A stretch of 64,000 nucleotides of DNA, taken from Rhinopithecus roxellana. Lineage: Eukaryota > Chordata > Mammalia > Primates > Cercopithecidae. Position 1 is the first letter of the stretch; each line of letters starts with the position of its first letter. Position numbers and translations under genes: made by a program. Below the pieces are notes generated by a model. The model worked only from the letters and a program-made list of their open reading frames with translations. It did no database searches and was not told where the DNA came from. The stretch spans positions 69,259,095 to 69,323,094 of the forward strand of contig NC_044557.1 in the NCBI RefSeq assembly GCF_007565055.1, read 5' to 3'. Shown piece after piece: positions 48,157 through 57,965 of this stretch.

Positions 48157-49762
48157 GAGACGGAGTCTTGCTCTGTGGCCCAGGCGGGAGTGCAGGGGCC
48201 GGATCTCAGCTCACTGCAAGCTCCGTCTCCCAGGTTCATGCCATTCTCCTGCCTCAGTCTCCCGAGTAGCTGGGACTACAGGCGCCCGCCACCTCGCCCG
48301 GCTAGTTTTTTGTATTTTTTAGTAGAGACGGGGTTTCACCATGTTAGCCAGGATGGTCTCGATCTCCTGACCTCGTGATCCGCCCGCCTTGGCCTCCCAA
48401 AGTGCTGGGATTACAGGCTTGAGCCACCACGCCCGGCCTTCAGTCAGATCTTTAGGCTCCACTTCTAATTCTAATTCTGTTGCTATTTCCACCACATCTG
48501 CAGTTACTTCCTCCACTAATATCTTGAACCCCTCAAAGTCATCCATGAGGATTGGAATCAGCTCATTCTAAGCTCCTGTTAATGTTGACATTTTGACCTC
48601 CTTATATGAATCATGTTCTTAATAGCATCTAGAATGGTAAACTCCAGAAATTTTTTAATTTACTTTGCCCAGATCCATCAGAGGAATCACTGTCTATGGC
48701 AACTGTATCTTACAAAATGTGTTTCTTAAATGGTAAGACTTGAAACTAAAATTAGTCTTTGATCCCTGGTCTAGTTAATCGATGTCATGTTAGCAGGCAT
48801 GAAAACACTCTTATGGAGGCATGAAAACATTAATCTTTTTGCACATCTACTTCCAGGCTTTTAGATGACCAGCTGAATTGTCAATGAGCAATAATATTTT
48901 GAAAAGAATCTTTTTATCTGAGCAGTAGGTCTCAACAGTGGGCTTAAAATATTTGATAAGCCATACTCCAAATAAATGTTCTCTCATATAGTCTTTGTTG
49001 TTCCATTTATGTAACACAAAGATTGTATATTTCACATAATTCTTAAAAGCCTTAAGAATTTTGGAACAGTAAATGGACATTGGCTTCAACTTAAAGTCAC
49101 CATCTGCATTAACCCCTAATGAGAGAGTCATCCTGTCCTTTGAAGCTTTGATGCCAGGTTGATTTCTCTTTAGCTATGAAAGTCCTAGATGGCATCTTTC
49201 TCCAGTAGAAGACTGTTTTGTCTGCATTGAAAATCTATTGTTTGGATTTTCACCAATGATCTTATCTAGATTTTCTGAATAACTTGCCTCTTATACATTA
49301 TCATTTTTTCACTTTGCTCTTTCATGTTACGGAGATGGCTTCTTTCCTTAAACCTCATGAATTGATTAATAATAGCTTCCAGCTTTTCTTCTGTAACTTC
49401 CTCACCTCTTTTAGTCTTTATAGAATTGAAGAGAGTTGGGGCATTGGTGTGGACTAGGTTTTCATGTAAGGGAATATTGATGCTGATTTGACCTTCAATC
49501 CAGACCACTCAAACGTTCTTCATATCAGCAATCAGGCTGTTTTGCTTTCTTATTATTCCTGGGATCACTGGAGTAATGCTTTTAATTTTCTTCAAAAACT
49601 TTTCCTCTGTGTTCACTACTTGGCTAGCTGGTGCAAAAGGCCTAGCTTTCAGCCTACCTTTGCTTCTGACGTGCCTTTCTCACTAAGTTTAATCATTTCT
49701 AAGTTTTGACTTAAAGTGGGAGACGTGAAATGCCTCCTTTCACTTGAATACTTGGAGGTCAT
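47670..49762 (-). pseudogene. Tigger1 transposase pseudogene
   Basis: The frame starts at an ATG on the minus strand (49760-49762) and is collinear with the pogo/Tigger1 transposase. An N-terminal CENP-B-like helix-turn-helix region lies near 49.75-49.3 kb, followed by a DDE domain with a readable LLIDNSAGH block near 48.88 kb. A C-terminal acidic region extends to about 47.7 kb. It is broken by many stops, frameshifts and the AluYRa-like insertion at 48131-48438. The intact family enzyme cuts and pastes the element at TA sites. Confidence 0.85.
48131..48438 (-). mobile_element. AluY of Old World monkey type (AluYRa-like) in Tigger1
   Basis: Minus-strand Alu with a near-perfect 15-bp direct repeat ttcaatcagatcttt (48116-48130) and ttcagtcagatcttt (48439-48453). 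The reverse complement shows gctcaagcctgtaatccc, aaaactagccgggcgagg and gagatccggcccc, as in the copy at 43236. It interrupts the C-terminal part of the Tigger1 transposase. Confidence 0.88.
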
Positions 49763-50034
49763 GTAAGGTAATAATTTGCCTAATTTCAAGATTGTGTCTC
49801 AGGGAATAGAGAGGCTGAAGAAGAGGGAGAGAGACAAGACAAGGGAACAATCAGTTGGTGGAACAATTTGAGCACCCACAACATTTATCAATAAATTTCA
49901 CTCTCCTATGTGGTGCAGTTTGTGGCACCCCAAAACAATTACAATTGTAACATTAATGTTCAACAATCACAGATCACAATAACAGATAAAATAATAATGA
50001 AAAAGTTTGAAACAGTGCAAGAATTGCCAGATGT

Positions 50035-50795
50035 CTGGGTCATATGGTACATCTAGTTCTAGATCCTTGAGGAATTGCCATACTGTTTTCCATAATGGTT
50101 GAACTAGTTTACAATCCCACCAACAGTGTAAAAGTGTTCCTATTTCTCCACATCCTCTCCAGCACCTGTTGTTTCCTGACTTTTTAATGATTGCCATTCT
50201 AACTGGTGTGAGATGGTATCTCATTGTGGTTTTGATTTGCATTTCTCTGATGGCCAGTATGTACCCAAAGGATTACAAATCATGCTGCTATAAAGACACA
50301 TGCACACGTATGTTTATTGCGGCACTATTCACAATAGCAAAGACTTGGAATCAACCCAAATGTCCATCAGTGACAGACTGGATTAAGAAAATGTGGCACA
50401 TATACACCATGGAATACTATGCACCCATAAAAAAGGATGAGTTTGAGTCCTTTGTAGGGACATGGATGCAGCTGGAAACCATCATTCTCAGCAAACTATC
50501 ACAAGAACAGAAAACCAAACACCGCATGTTCTCACTCATAAGTGGGAACTGAACAATGAGATCACTTGGACTCGGGAAGGGGAACATCACACACTGGGGC
50601 CTATCATGGGGAGGGGGAAGGGGGGAGGGATTGCATTGGGAGTTATACCTGATGTAAATGACGAGTTGATGGGTGCTGACGAGTTGATGGGTGCAGCACA
50701 CCAACATGGCACAAGTATACATATGTAACAAACCTGCACGTTATGCACATGTACCCTAAAACTTAAAGTATAATAAAAAAAAAAGAAAAAAAAAA
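50035..50795 (+). mobile_element. Young twin-primed L1 in Tigger1
   Basis: Flanked by a perfect 15-bp repeat agaattgccagatgt (50020-50034 and 50796-50810). The right part (about 50262-50795) is the L1 3' end on the plus strand with an A-tail. The left part (50035 to about 50261) is upstream ORF2 sequence inverted to the minus strand. It is 5'-truncated and twin-primed. It shares the 3' UTR tandem duplication (gacgagttgatgggtgct, then gacgagttgatgggtgca) with the full-length L1 at 18197. Low divergence makes it one of the youngest events here. Confidence 0.93.
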
Positions 50796-51404
50796 AGAAT
50801 TGCCAGATGTGACACAGAGACACAAAATAAATATATACTCTTAGAGAAATGGTGACAATAGACTTTGTCAATGCATAGTTGCCGCAAACATTCAGTTTGT
50901 CAAAAGCACAATATCTTTAAAGCGCAATAAAGGGAAGCAATAAAATGATGTATGCCTGTATACATGTACATAAGCATATATAATTGTATATATTGTTGCT
51001 ATTTTTTGTAAAAATTGTTATCTGTTATATCAGCCAAGAACAAGACAAATAAAATAAAAGTTTTTATTTACCTTCACTTATTCATTCTCCAATGTTTTTC
51101 TTTTCTTTATGTGAACCTGAGGTTCTGATCTACATTATTTTCTTCTTTTCTGTAGAACTTCTTTTTAACATTTCTCACAAGGCAGGTCTACTGGCAATGG
51201 TTCTATCAATTTTTGTTTATCTAAGAAAGCATTTCTCTTTCACTTTTGATGGATAATTTTTCAGTGTACAGAATTCTAGGTTGGTGGTTTTCCTCTCTCA
51301 ACACTAAATATTTCACTCCATTCTTTTCTTGTTTTCATAATTTCTAAGAAGTAAGATGTAATTTTTATTGCTCAGGTTGTTTTCTTTTATTTTTTAACCT
51401 CTGC

Positions 51405-52775
51405 CTTCTCTATTTTGTTCCATTGATCTGGAACAGAATATTTTTATATCAGTCTATTTTTATATCAATACCATGCTGATTTTGTTACTAAAGACTTGCA
51501 GTATAATTTGAAACCAGGTGATATGATACCTCTAGCTTTGTTCTTTTTGCATAGAATATTGGCTCTTCAGGCTCGTTTTTTTGTTCCATATGAATTTCAT
51601 GATTTTTTTCCTAAGGCCACATATCCACAGCCAACTGATCTTTGAAAAAGTAAATAGAAATATATAATGAGGAAGGACACCCTTTTCAATAAATGGTGCT
51701 GGGAAAATTGGAGTGACATATGGAGAAGAATTAAAGTGAACTCCTATCTCTCACCATATGCAAAAATCAATTCAATATAGATCAAAGACTTAAATATAAG
51801 ACCCAAAACTATAAAAAATACTAAAAGAAAACCTAGGGGAAGCTTTTTGGACATTGGTCTAGACAAAGAATTCATAATTAAGACCTCAAAATCAAATGCA
51901 ATAAATGAGACTGACTTAAACTAAAAAGTTTCTGCACAGGAAAAATAGAGTGAACAGACAACCTGCAGACTGGAAGAAAATATTTGCAGATTATGCATTT
52001 GACAGGGGACTAGTATCCAGAATTTAAAAGAAACTCAAGCAACTTTACAAAAAAGATTCAAATAACTCCATTAAAAAGTGAGCAAAGGACACAATTTTTC
52101 AAAAGAAGACATTTTTTTCAAAAGAAGATATACAAATGGCTAATAAACATATGAAAAATTCTTTACATCACTAATCATCAGAGAAGTACAAATTAGAACC
52201 CTAATGAGATAGCATCTTATAACAATCAGAATGCTTATTACTAAAAAGTCAAAAATTAATAGATGTTGGCAAGGATATGGAGAAAAGGGGACGCTTATAC
52301 GCTGTTGATGGGAATGTCAATTAGTACAACCTCTGTGGAAAACAATATGGAGACTTCTCAAAGAACTAAAAATAGAACTGTTATTCGATCCAGTAATCTC
52401 ACTGCTGGGTATGTAACCAAAGGAAAAGAAATCACTAAATCAAAAATATACCTGTACCCATATGTTTATCACAGCACTATTCAAAATAGCAAAGATATGA
52501 AATCAACCTAAGTGTCCATTATTGGATGATTGGATGAAGAAACTTACAGATCAATTGATAGTTCTATTTTTAGTTCTTTGAGAAATCTCCATATTGTTTT
52601 CCATAGAGGTTGCACTGATTGACATTTCCACCAACAGTGTATAAGAATTCCCTTTTCTCACATCCTCCTTAACATCTGTTATTTTTTGACATATATGTGT
52701 ACATATATATATATACACACACACACATCACATTTATATATCACATTTTCTTTATCCAATCATCCACTTGATTTA
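51405..52775. mobile_element. L1 mosaic with three orientation blocks
   Basis: About 51405-51612 is L1 ORF2 on the minus strand. 51613 to about 52550 is ORF2 C-terminal sequence on the plus strand. About 52551-52690 is minus-strand ORF2 text that repeats, inverted, the plus segment at about 52255-52390. Then a TA/CA microsatellite (52690-52730) and another minus-strand ORF2 scrap (to 52775) precede the return of the host L1M. The first flip fits twin priming; the later ones need a second event. There is no A-tail or clear target repeat. Confidence 0.7.
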
Positions 52776-53460
52776 GGGGAAAATCTCTGTCACTATTGTT
52801 TCAAATATTGCTTCTGTTCCTTTTTCTCTTTCTTCTTTTGGTATCAACATTAAATATGTATTACACTTTCTGTACGTGTTCCATAGTTCTTGGATATTCT
52901 GTACGTTTCTATTGTTTATTCTCTTTGCCTTTCAGTTTTGGAAGTTTCCATTATCTTCAAGCATAAGGACTCTTTCCTCAGGTGTGTCCAGTCTACAAAT
53001 GAGCCCATCAAAAGCATTTTTCAGTTTAATTATGTGTTTTTTTTTTTTTTTATCTCTAGCACTTCTTTTTTGTTTTTTTCCTTAGAATTTCCATCTTCTG
53101 CTTTCATTCCGTTGTTGCATAGGCTATCTACTTTTTCCATTAACTCCCTTAGCACATTAGTCATAGTTTTAAAAAAATTTCTGGCCTGATAATTCCAGCA
53201 TTCCTGCCATATCTGACTCTGGCATGAATCTTATCAGTCTATCTTATGATTAATTCTCAGTCTTTTGGTTAGCCTGTGCCCCTGGACTGTAAACTTCACT
53301 GTTATTTCTCAGATTTTTTGTTTTGTATTGCTGCTTTGTTTGCCACTTAGGTGGAGCAGGATGGCTGGAGTGGGCTGTAGTTGTGTATTTCCCCTTTCCT
53401 ATGTGGAAGGCTAGAAGAATGTTCATGATTTTTAAAAATTTGGCATAAAATTCTTCCTTC

Positions 53461-53745
53461 AAGAGGAATTTTTCTTGCTCTTAATATATGTCTTTTAGAA
53501 ATCCTGATTTTTTTGTCGGCAAAAATGTTTTTATTTTATTCATTTATTCTTGAATGAGTATTAATTACAGAATTCTAGTTTGACAGCTTTTCATTACCAG
53601 CACTGAAGATGTTGTTCCATTGCATCCTGAACTCTATTTTGCTTTTGAAATATTTGCTGTCTCATAATTCGCATTTTCCAAGTTTTTTCCTGTAATTTAA
53701 GTTATACTTAATCTCCACAGTGGCAGAAAAAAATACACTATATCA
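53461..53745 (-). mobile_element. L1M inter-ORF-like scrap
   Basis: attacagaattctagtttga followed by a cagcactgaagatgttgttcc block resembles L1M inter-ORF sequence, but it is out of order relative to the ORF2 sequence that follows. It is therefore a separate fragment or a rearrangement. Confidence 0.5.
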
Positions 53746-54260
53746 AGCCTTTGAAATGTAGAAGGCTTGCGTAAGTGCTCTATGATCCATTTTGATAAAT
53801 GTTTCAAAGTTACTTGAAAAACATGTATATTCTGTAATTAATTGGCATATTCAAATATGCCAATTAGATCAAGTTGGTTAATGGTATTATTCAAAACTTT
53901 GACATCCTTATTGCTTTTTTTTTTTTTGTTTGCCTGTTCTATCAGTTATTAAGAGAGGTGTGTTAACTTCTTCAACGAAGATTTTGGATTATCTATCATT
54001 TTAAAGCTGTTAACTTTTGGTTTACACATTTTAAAGCAGTTTTCAAGTGCATGCAAATTTAAAATTATTATATATTCCTATTGATTCAAATGTTTTATAA
54101 TTATAAAATCTTTATTTCTCTTAATATATTTTGCTTTAAAATCTATGTTGACTGATAATATATTCACACTAGCTTTCTTTTGAATAATGTATTTATGGCA
54201 TAACTTCCATCAGCTATGTTTCAAACTGTCTGTATTTATATTTAAAGAGTATGTTTTGCA

Positions 54261-55217
54261 GACAACCTTCAGAATGGGAGAAAAATTTTACAATCTATCC
54301 ATCTGACAAAGGTCTAATATCCAGAATCTACAAGGAACTTAAGCAAATTTACAAGAAAAAAAACACAACCCACTAAAAAGTGGGCGAAAGACATGAACAG
54401 ACACCTCTCAAAAGAAGACGTACATGTGACTAACAAACATATGGAAGAAGGCTCAACATCACTGATGATTAGAGAAATGCAAATCAGAACCACAGTGAGA
54501 TACCATCTCACACCAGTCAGAATGCCAATTATTAAAAAGTTAAAAAACAACAGATGCTGGAGCGATTATGGAGCAAAAGAAATGCTTTTACACTGTTGGT
54601 AGGAGTGTAAATTAGTTCAACTATTATGAAAGACAGTGTGGTAATTTCTCAAAGACCTAGAGGTGGAGATACCATTTGATGCAGCAATCTCATTACTGAG
54701 TGTATACCCCCCAAAATATAAATTATTTAATAATAAAGATACATGCATGCATATGTTCTTTGCAGTACTATTCACAATAACAAAGACACAGAATCAACCT
54801 AAATGCCCATCAGTGATAGAACGGATAAGAAAACGTGGTACATCTATGTTATGGAATACTACACAGCTATAAAAAGAAATGAGATCATGTCCTTTTCACG
54901 GACATGGATGAGGTTGGAAGCCATATCCTCAGCAAACTAACACAGGAACAGAAAACAAAACATCACATGTTCTCACTTATAAGTAGGAGCTGAATGATGG
55001 GAACACATGGACACTAGAGGTGGAATAACACACACTGGAGCCTGTGGGAGTTAGGGGAGGTAGAGCCTCAGGAAGAATAGCTAATGGATGCTGGGTTTAA
55101 TACTGACGTGACGGGATCATCTGTGCAGCAAACCACCATGGCACATATTTACCTATGTAATAAACCTGCTCATCCTGCACATGTACCCCTGAACTTAAAA
55201 GTTGAAGTAAAAAAAAA
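54261..55217 (+). mobile_element. 5'-truncated L1PA/PB-type insertion
   Basis: Plus-strand ORF2 C-terminus, 3' UTR and short A-tail. It is flanked by a mutated 14-bp direct repeat gagtatgttttgca (54247-54260) and gaggatgctttgta (55218-55231). No inversion. Multiple stops remain in the residual frames. Confidence 0.9.
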
Positions 55218-55462
55218 GAGGATGCTTTGTAAATGGCATATAGTTGGATCTTTTTTTAAAAAAAAGTCTAATGTGGCAATCTTTGTCTTTTCATTGACAT
55301 ATTCTGTCAATATATGTTTGATACAATTATTGATAGAGTTGAATTTTAGTCTACTATCTTAGTAATTTTGTTTTAATTTATACCATCTGTTATTTGTTCT
55401 TCTATTCTTTATTTCTTTCCTTTTAAAATCAGTGATTTATTTGTATTCCATTTTTATTTCTT

Positions 55463-55730
55463 TTTTCTTTTTCTTTTTTTTTTTTTTGAGATGGAGTCTC
55501 ACTCTGTTGCCCAGCCTGGAGTGCAGTGGTGCAATCTCGGCTCACTGCAAGCTCTGCCTTTCAGATTCAAGTGATTATTCTGCCTCAGCCTCCTAAGTAG
55601 CTAGGATTACAGGCATGCCACCATGCCTGGCTAATTTTTGTATTTTTAGTAGAGACGGGGTTTCACCATATTGGTCAGTTTAGTCTTGAACTCCTGACCT
55701 CATGATCCACCTGCCTCAGCCTCCCAAAGT
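55463..55730 (-). mobile_element. 5'-truncated Alu with target duplication
   Basis: Minus-strand Alu whose left monomer ends at cctcccaaagt, lacking about the first 35 bp. The flanks are catttttatttctt (55449-55462) and cattttatttctt (55731-55743). The missing part abuts the target repeat, so truncation occurred at insertion, which is uncommon for Alu. Confidence 0.88.
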
Positions 55731-56663
55731 CATTTTATTTCTTAAATTAGCTTTTTTTGTGTCTTTTGTCTTATTATTGTATTTTTATTGTTTCTTTGGA
55801 AATTGCTAATGTTTCCTGACTTTATTTTTAAAACTTCTATAAATTTATATTTTTATCATATTTCAAACAAAGACAGAATCTTACTAAATTGTTGTTTAGG
55901 TCTATTTACCTTTGTTTTTTAAACATACCTTTTTTAAAAAAAAAACATTTTGGCTATTGCTGTATATTTTACTTTCATCCTTTTTAGGTCCCATAGAGAT
56001 TGCTGTTATCATTGCTATAGACAGAAGTCTTATGTATTTTCCCACATATCTACCCTTTCTGTTGCTATTAATTTTTTTTCACATAGATTCTGTCCTCTGG
56101 AATCATTTTACTCAACTGAAGAAACTTTCTTCAGTAGTTTTTGTGGTACAAATCTGCTAATATTTCATTTCCTCAGTTTTTGTCTGAGGGCATATTTATT
56201 TTGCTTTTATTTGTAAAGAATTTTTTCACTACATATTGAAATTTAAGTTAAGGTTTCTGGTTTTGTTTTGCTTTCCTTTTAGTTCTTCAGCATTTCAAAG
56301 AGGCGATTCCATCCTCTTTGGCTTCCAAATATTCTGTTGAGAAAATCATTTCTTTCTAGCTATATTTTTCCTCTAAAGAAAATATGACTCTTTTCTATGG
56401 TCATTTTAAATAGTTTTACTTAAGTTTTATTTTTTAGTAATTGAATTTGATATTTATTTATGACGATTAGGATTTGCAGAGCATTTTGTGAGTTAATGCT
56501 TTCATCAGAATTGGAAATTGCAGAGATGGGGAGGGGGCAGTTATTTTGCAAAATACTGTTTCTGTTCTATTTTTTTTCTTTTCACCTCTTGAAAGTAAGT
56601 GTGCATGTATGTTAGACCTTTTACGTAAGTTTTACCTCATTTTTACATTCAGTTGTATGTGTG

Positions 56664-56664
<1 letters not shown>

Positions 56665-56698
<34 letters not shown>
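56665..56698. repeat. T34 homopolymer
   Basis: Thirty-four uninterrupted T bases. No Alu or L1 3' end adjoins it on either side, so it is an orphan homopolymer or the relic of a tail-only insertion. Assembly length may be unreliable. Confidence 0.9.
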
Positions 56699-56700
<2 letters not shown>

Positions 56701-57574
56701 GTATTTTCTGTATCTGTCCTTGACCTAATTCTGTCTTCTCCTCAGTCTATTATGCCTTTAATCCTTTTCAAAAACATCTTAATGTCAGATGTATTTAGCA
56801 GTTAAAGACTACTCACTTGATCCTTTTTAAATTGTGTGCTAGGCATTGTTAATGTTACATGTTAGAATTCTGGATAATGTTATTTTCCACTAAAGAGTGT
56901 TTATTTTTATTCTGGGAGGTAGATCAATTTACTGGTAGATCACATTGATACTGTCAAAGTTTGGTTTGGGGATTTGAAATAGTGGTTCTATTTCCCTTAC
57001 TCCTAGAGTGTAGCCATTAGTCATAGGGAATGACCTTTCTTGGATCTCACCTCAATGTTTAGGCTATTCATCAAGGTCTCTATACTTGCTGGAGCTGATC
57101 TTCAATGTCTCTCCAAAACATGTGATTTCTGAAGTCTCTGCTTAGTTCTCAACTTCATAGCAAACAGTGTTCCTAGGTCTCACAGGGTCTTATCTTGGGA
57201 ATGTGCAGTTTAACAGTTACCAATGATGCAAGGAGAAACTTTTTGCATAGTTTGGCTTCATTCTCTCCATATTCTGCCCTTAAAATTACAACTGCTTTAG
57301 CGGCCCCAAAATCCAGTATGTGTATCATCCAATCAGTAAAGATTCTGTATTCTGTTTCTTTGCTCATATTTTGGCAATTCCCTCATGGAGACAACTGGAG
57401 TGAATGTGAAGCTTATTGTGTATGCTGACCTTCTCCCAAGGATGCTTCGCAACACCTGCAAACACTTGTTTCATGTATTTTATCCAACTCTAATAGAAAT
57501 TATTACAGCAAGAGATTTAGTCTGATATCAGCAATACAACTGTGTTTACTAATGGAATTCCTTCTTTTGTATTT

Positions 57575-57965
57575 TTTATTTGTAACAGCTTTATTGAGGC
57601 AAGATTGACAAACACTAAACATACATATTTAAGCTGTACAATTTGGTGAATTTTAACAGTTGAATATTCTAAGAAGCTGTCACCAAAATCGATATAATAA
57701 ATAACACTATTATTTATAAAAGTTTCCTTGTGTCCCTTTGTAGTTTCTCCTTCTTCAAGAAAATCACTGATCTGCTGTCAATATATTAATTTGAATTTTA
57801 GATAATTTTACATCTATGGAATCACACAATAAGTACTCTTTTTATTAACCTGGCTTCTTTCATTCAGCATAATTATTTTAAGATTCATCTATGTTATACA
57901 TATGTATAAAAATTTTATTCCTTTTTATTACTGACTACAAGTCCATTGTATATAAATGCCATATA
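57575..57965 (-). mobile_element. L1M 3'-end fragment
   Basis: The blocks taacagctttattgaggcaa, tacatctatggaatcacac, cctggcttctttcattcagc and aagattcatctatgttatac follow the 3' UTR of old L1M elements on the minus strand. Edges approximate. Confidence 0.7.

Larger units (their letters stand above)
47158..50958 (-). mobile_element. Near-complete Tigger1 DNA transposon carrying three insertions
   Basis: Left end caggcataccttggtgat and right end atgtatgcctg are inverted copies of the Tigger1 terminus, each bordered by TA, the duplicated pogo-type target. Removing the AluY, the AluYRa-like element and the L1 leaves about 2.39 kb, close to the 2.42-kb consensus, so the element is almost full length. 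Interior text matches Tigger1 throughout, with the transposase on the minus strand. It lies inside the inter-ORF region of the ancient L1M, which continues on both sides. Non-autonomous now. Confidence 0.93.
35510..53460 (-). mobile_element. Ancient L1M host element, interrupted many times
   Basis: Removing the younger insertions leaves one collinear minus-strand L1 of about 5.5 kb. Its 3' UTR starts near 35510. ORF2 pieces lie at about 35780-36370, 40575-42562, 42910-43235, 43551-43623 and 45779-46400. The inter-ORF region covers about 46400-47157 and 50961-51400, and ORF1/5' sequence covers about 52776-53460. The junctions rejoin correctly across each insert. For example tgtgacttgcct at 36360 resumes as tgtgacttatcct at 40575, and the ORF2 text before the twin-primed L1 resumes at tctgttattaatta. 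Divergence places it in the L1M (ME/MC-like) age range. No frame is intact. Confidence 0.75.
53746..57460 (-). mobile_element. Second ancient L1M, ORF2 5' part through 5' region
   Basis: ORF2 N-terminal text (aattagatcaagttggttaatg, tatcagttattaagagagg) lies at 53750-54246 and inter-ORF text at 55232-55460. Further diverged L1M-like sequence (cagtttttgtctgaggg near 56174) continues toward 57460. It is interrupted by a 5'-truncated L1 and a truncated Alu. All frames are destroyed, and the last kilobase is only weakly L1-like. Confidence 0.6.

Noticed and set aside
49266..49508. Domesticated transposase (CENP-B-like) gene
   Set aside because: The Tigger1 transposase is broken by multiple stops, frameshifts and an Alu; no exon is kept open over a meaningful length.
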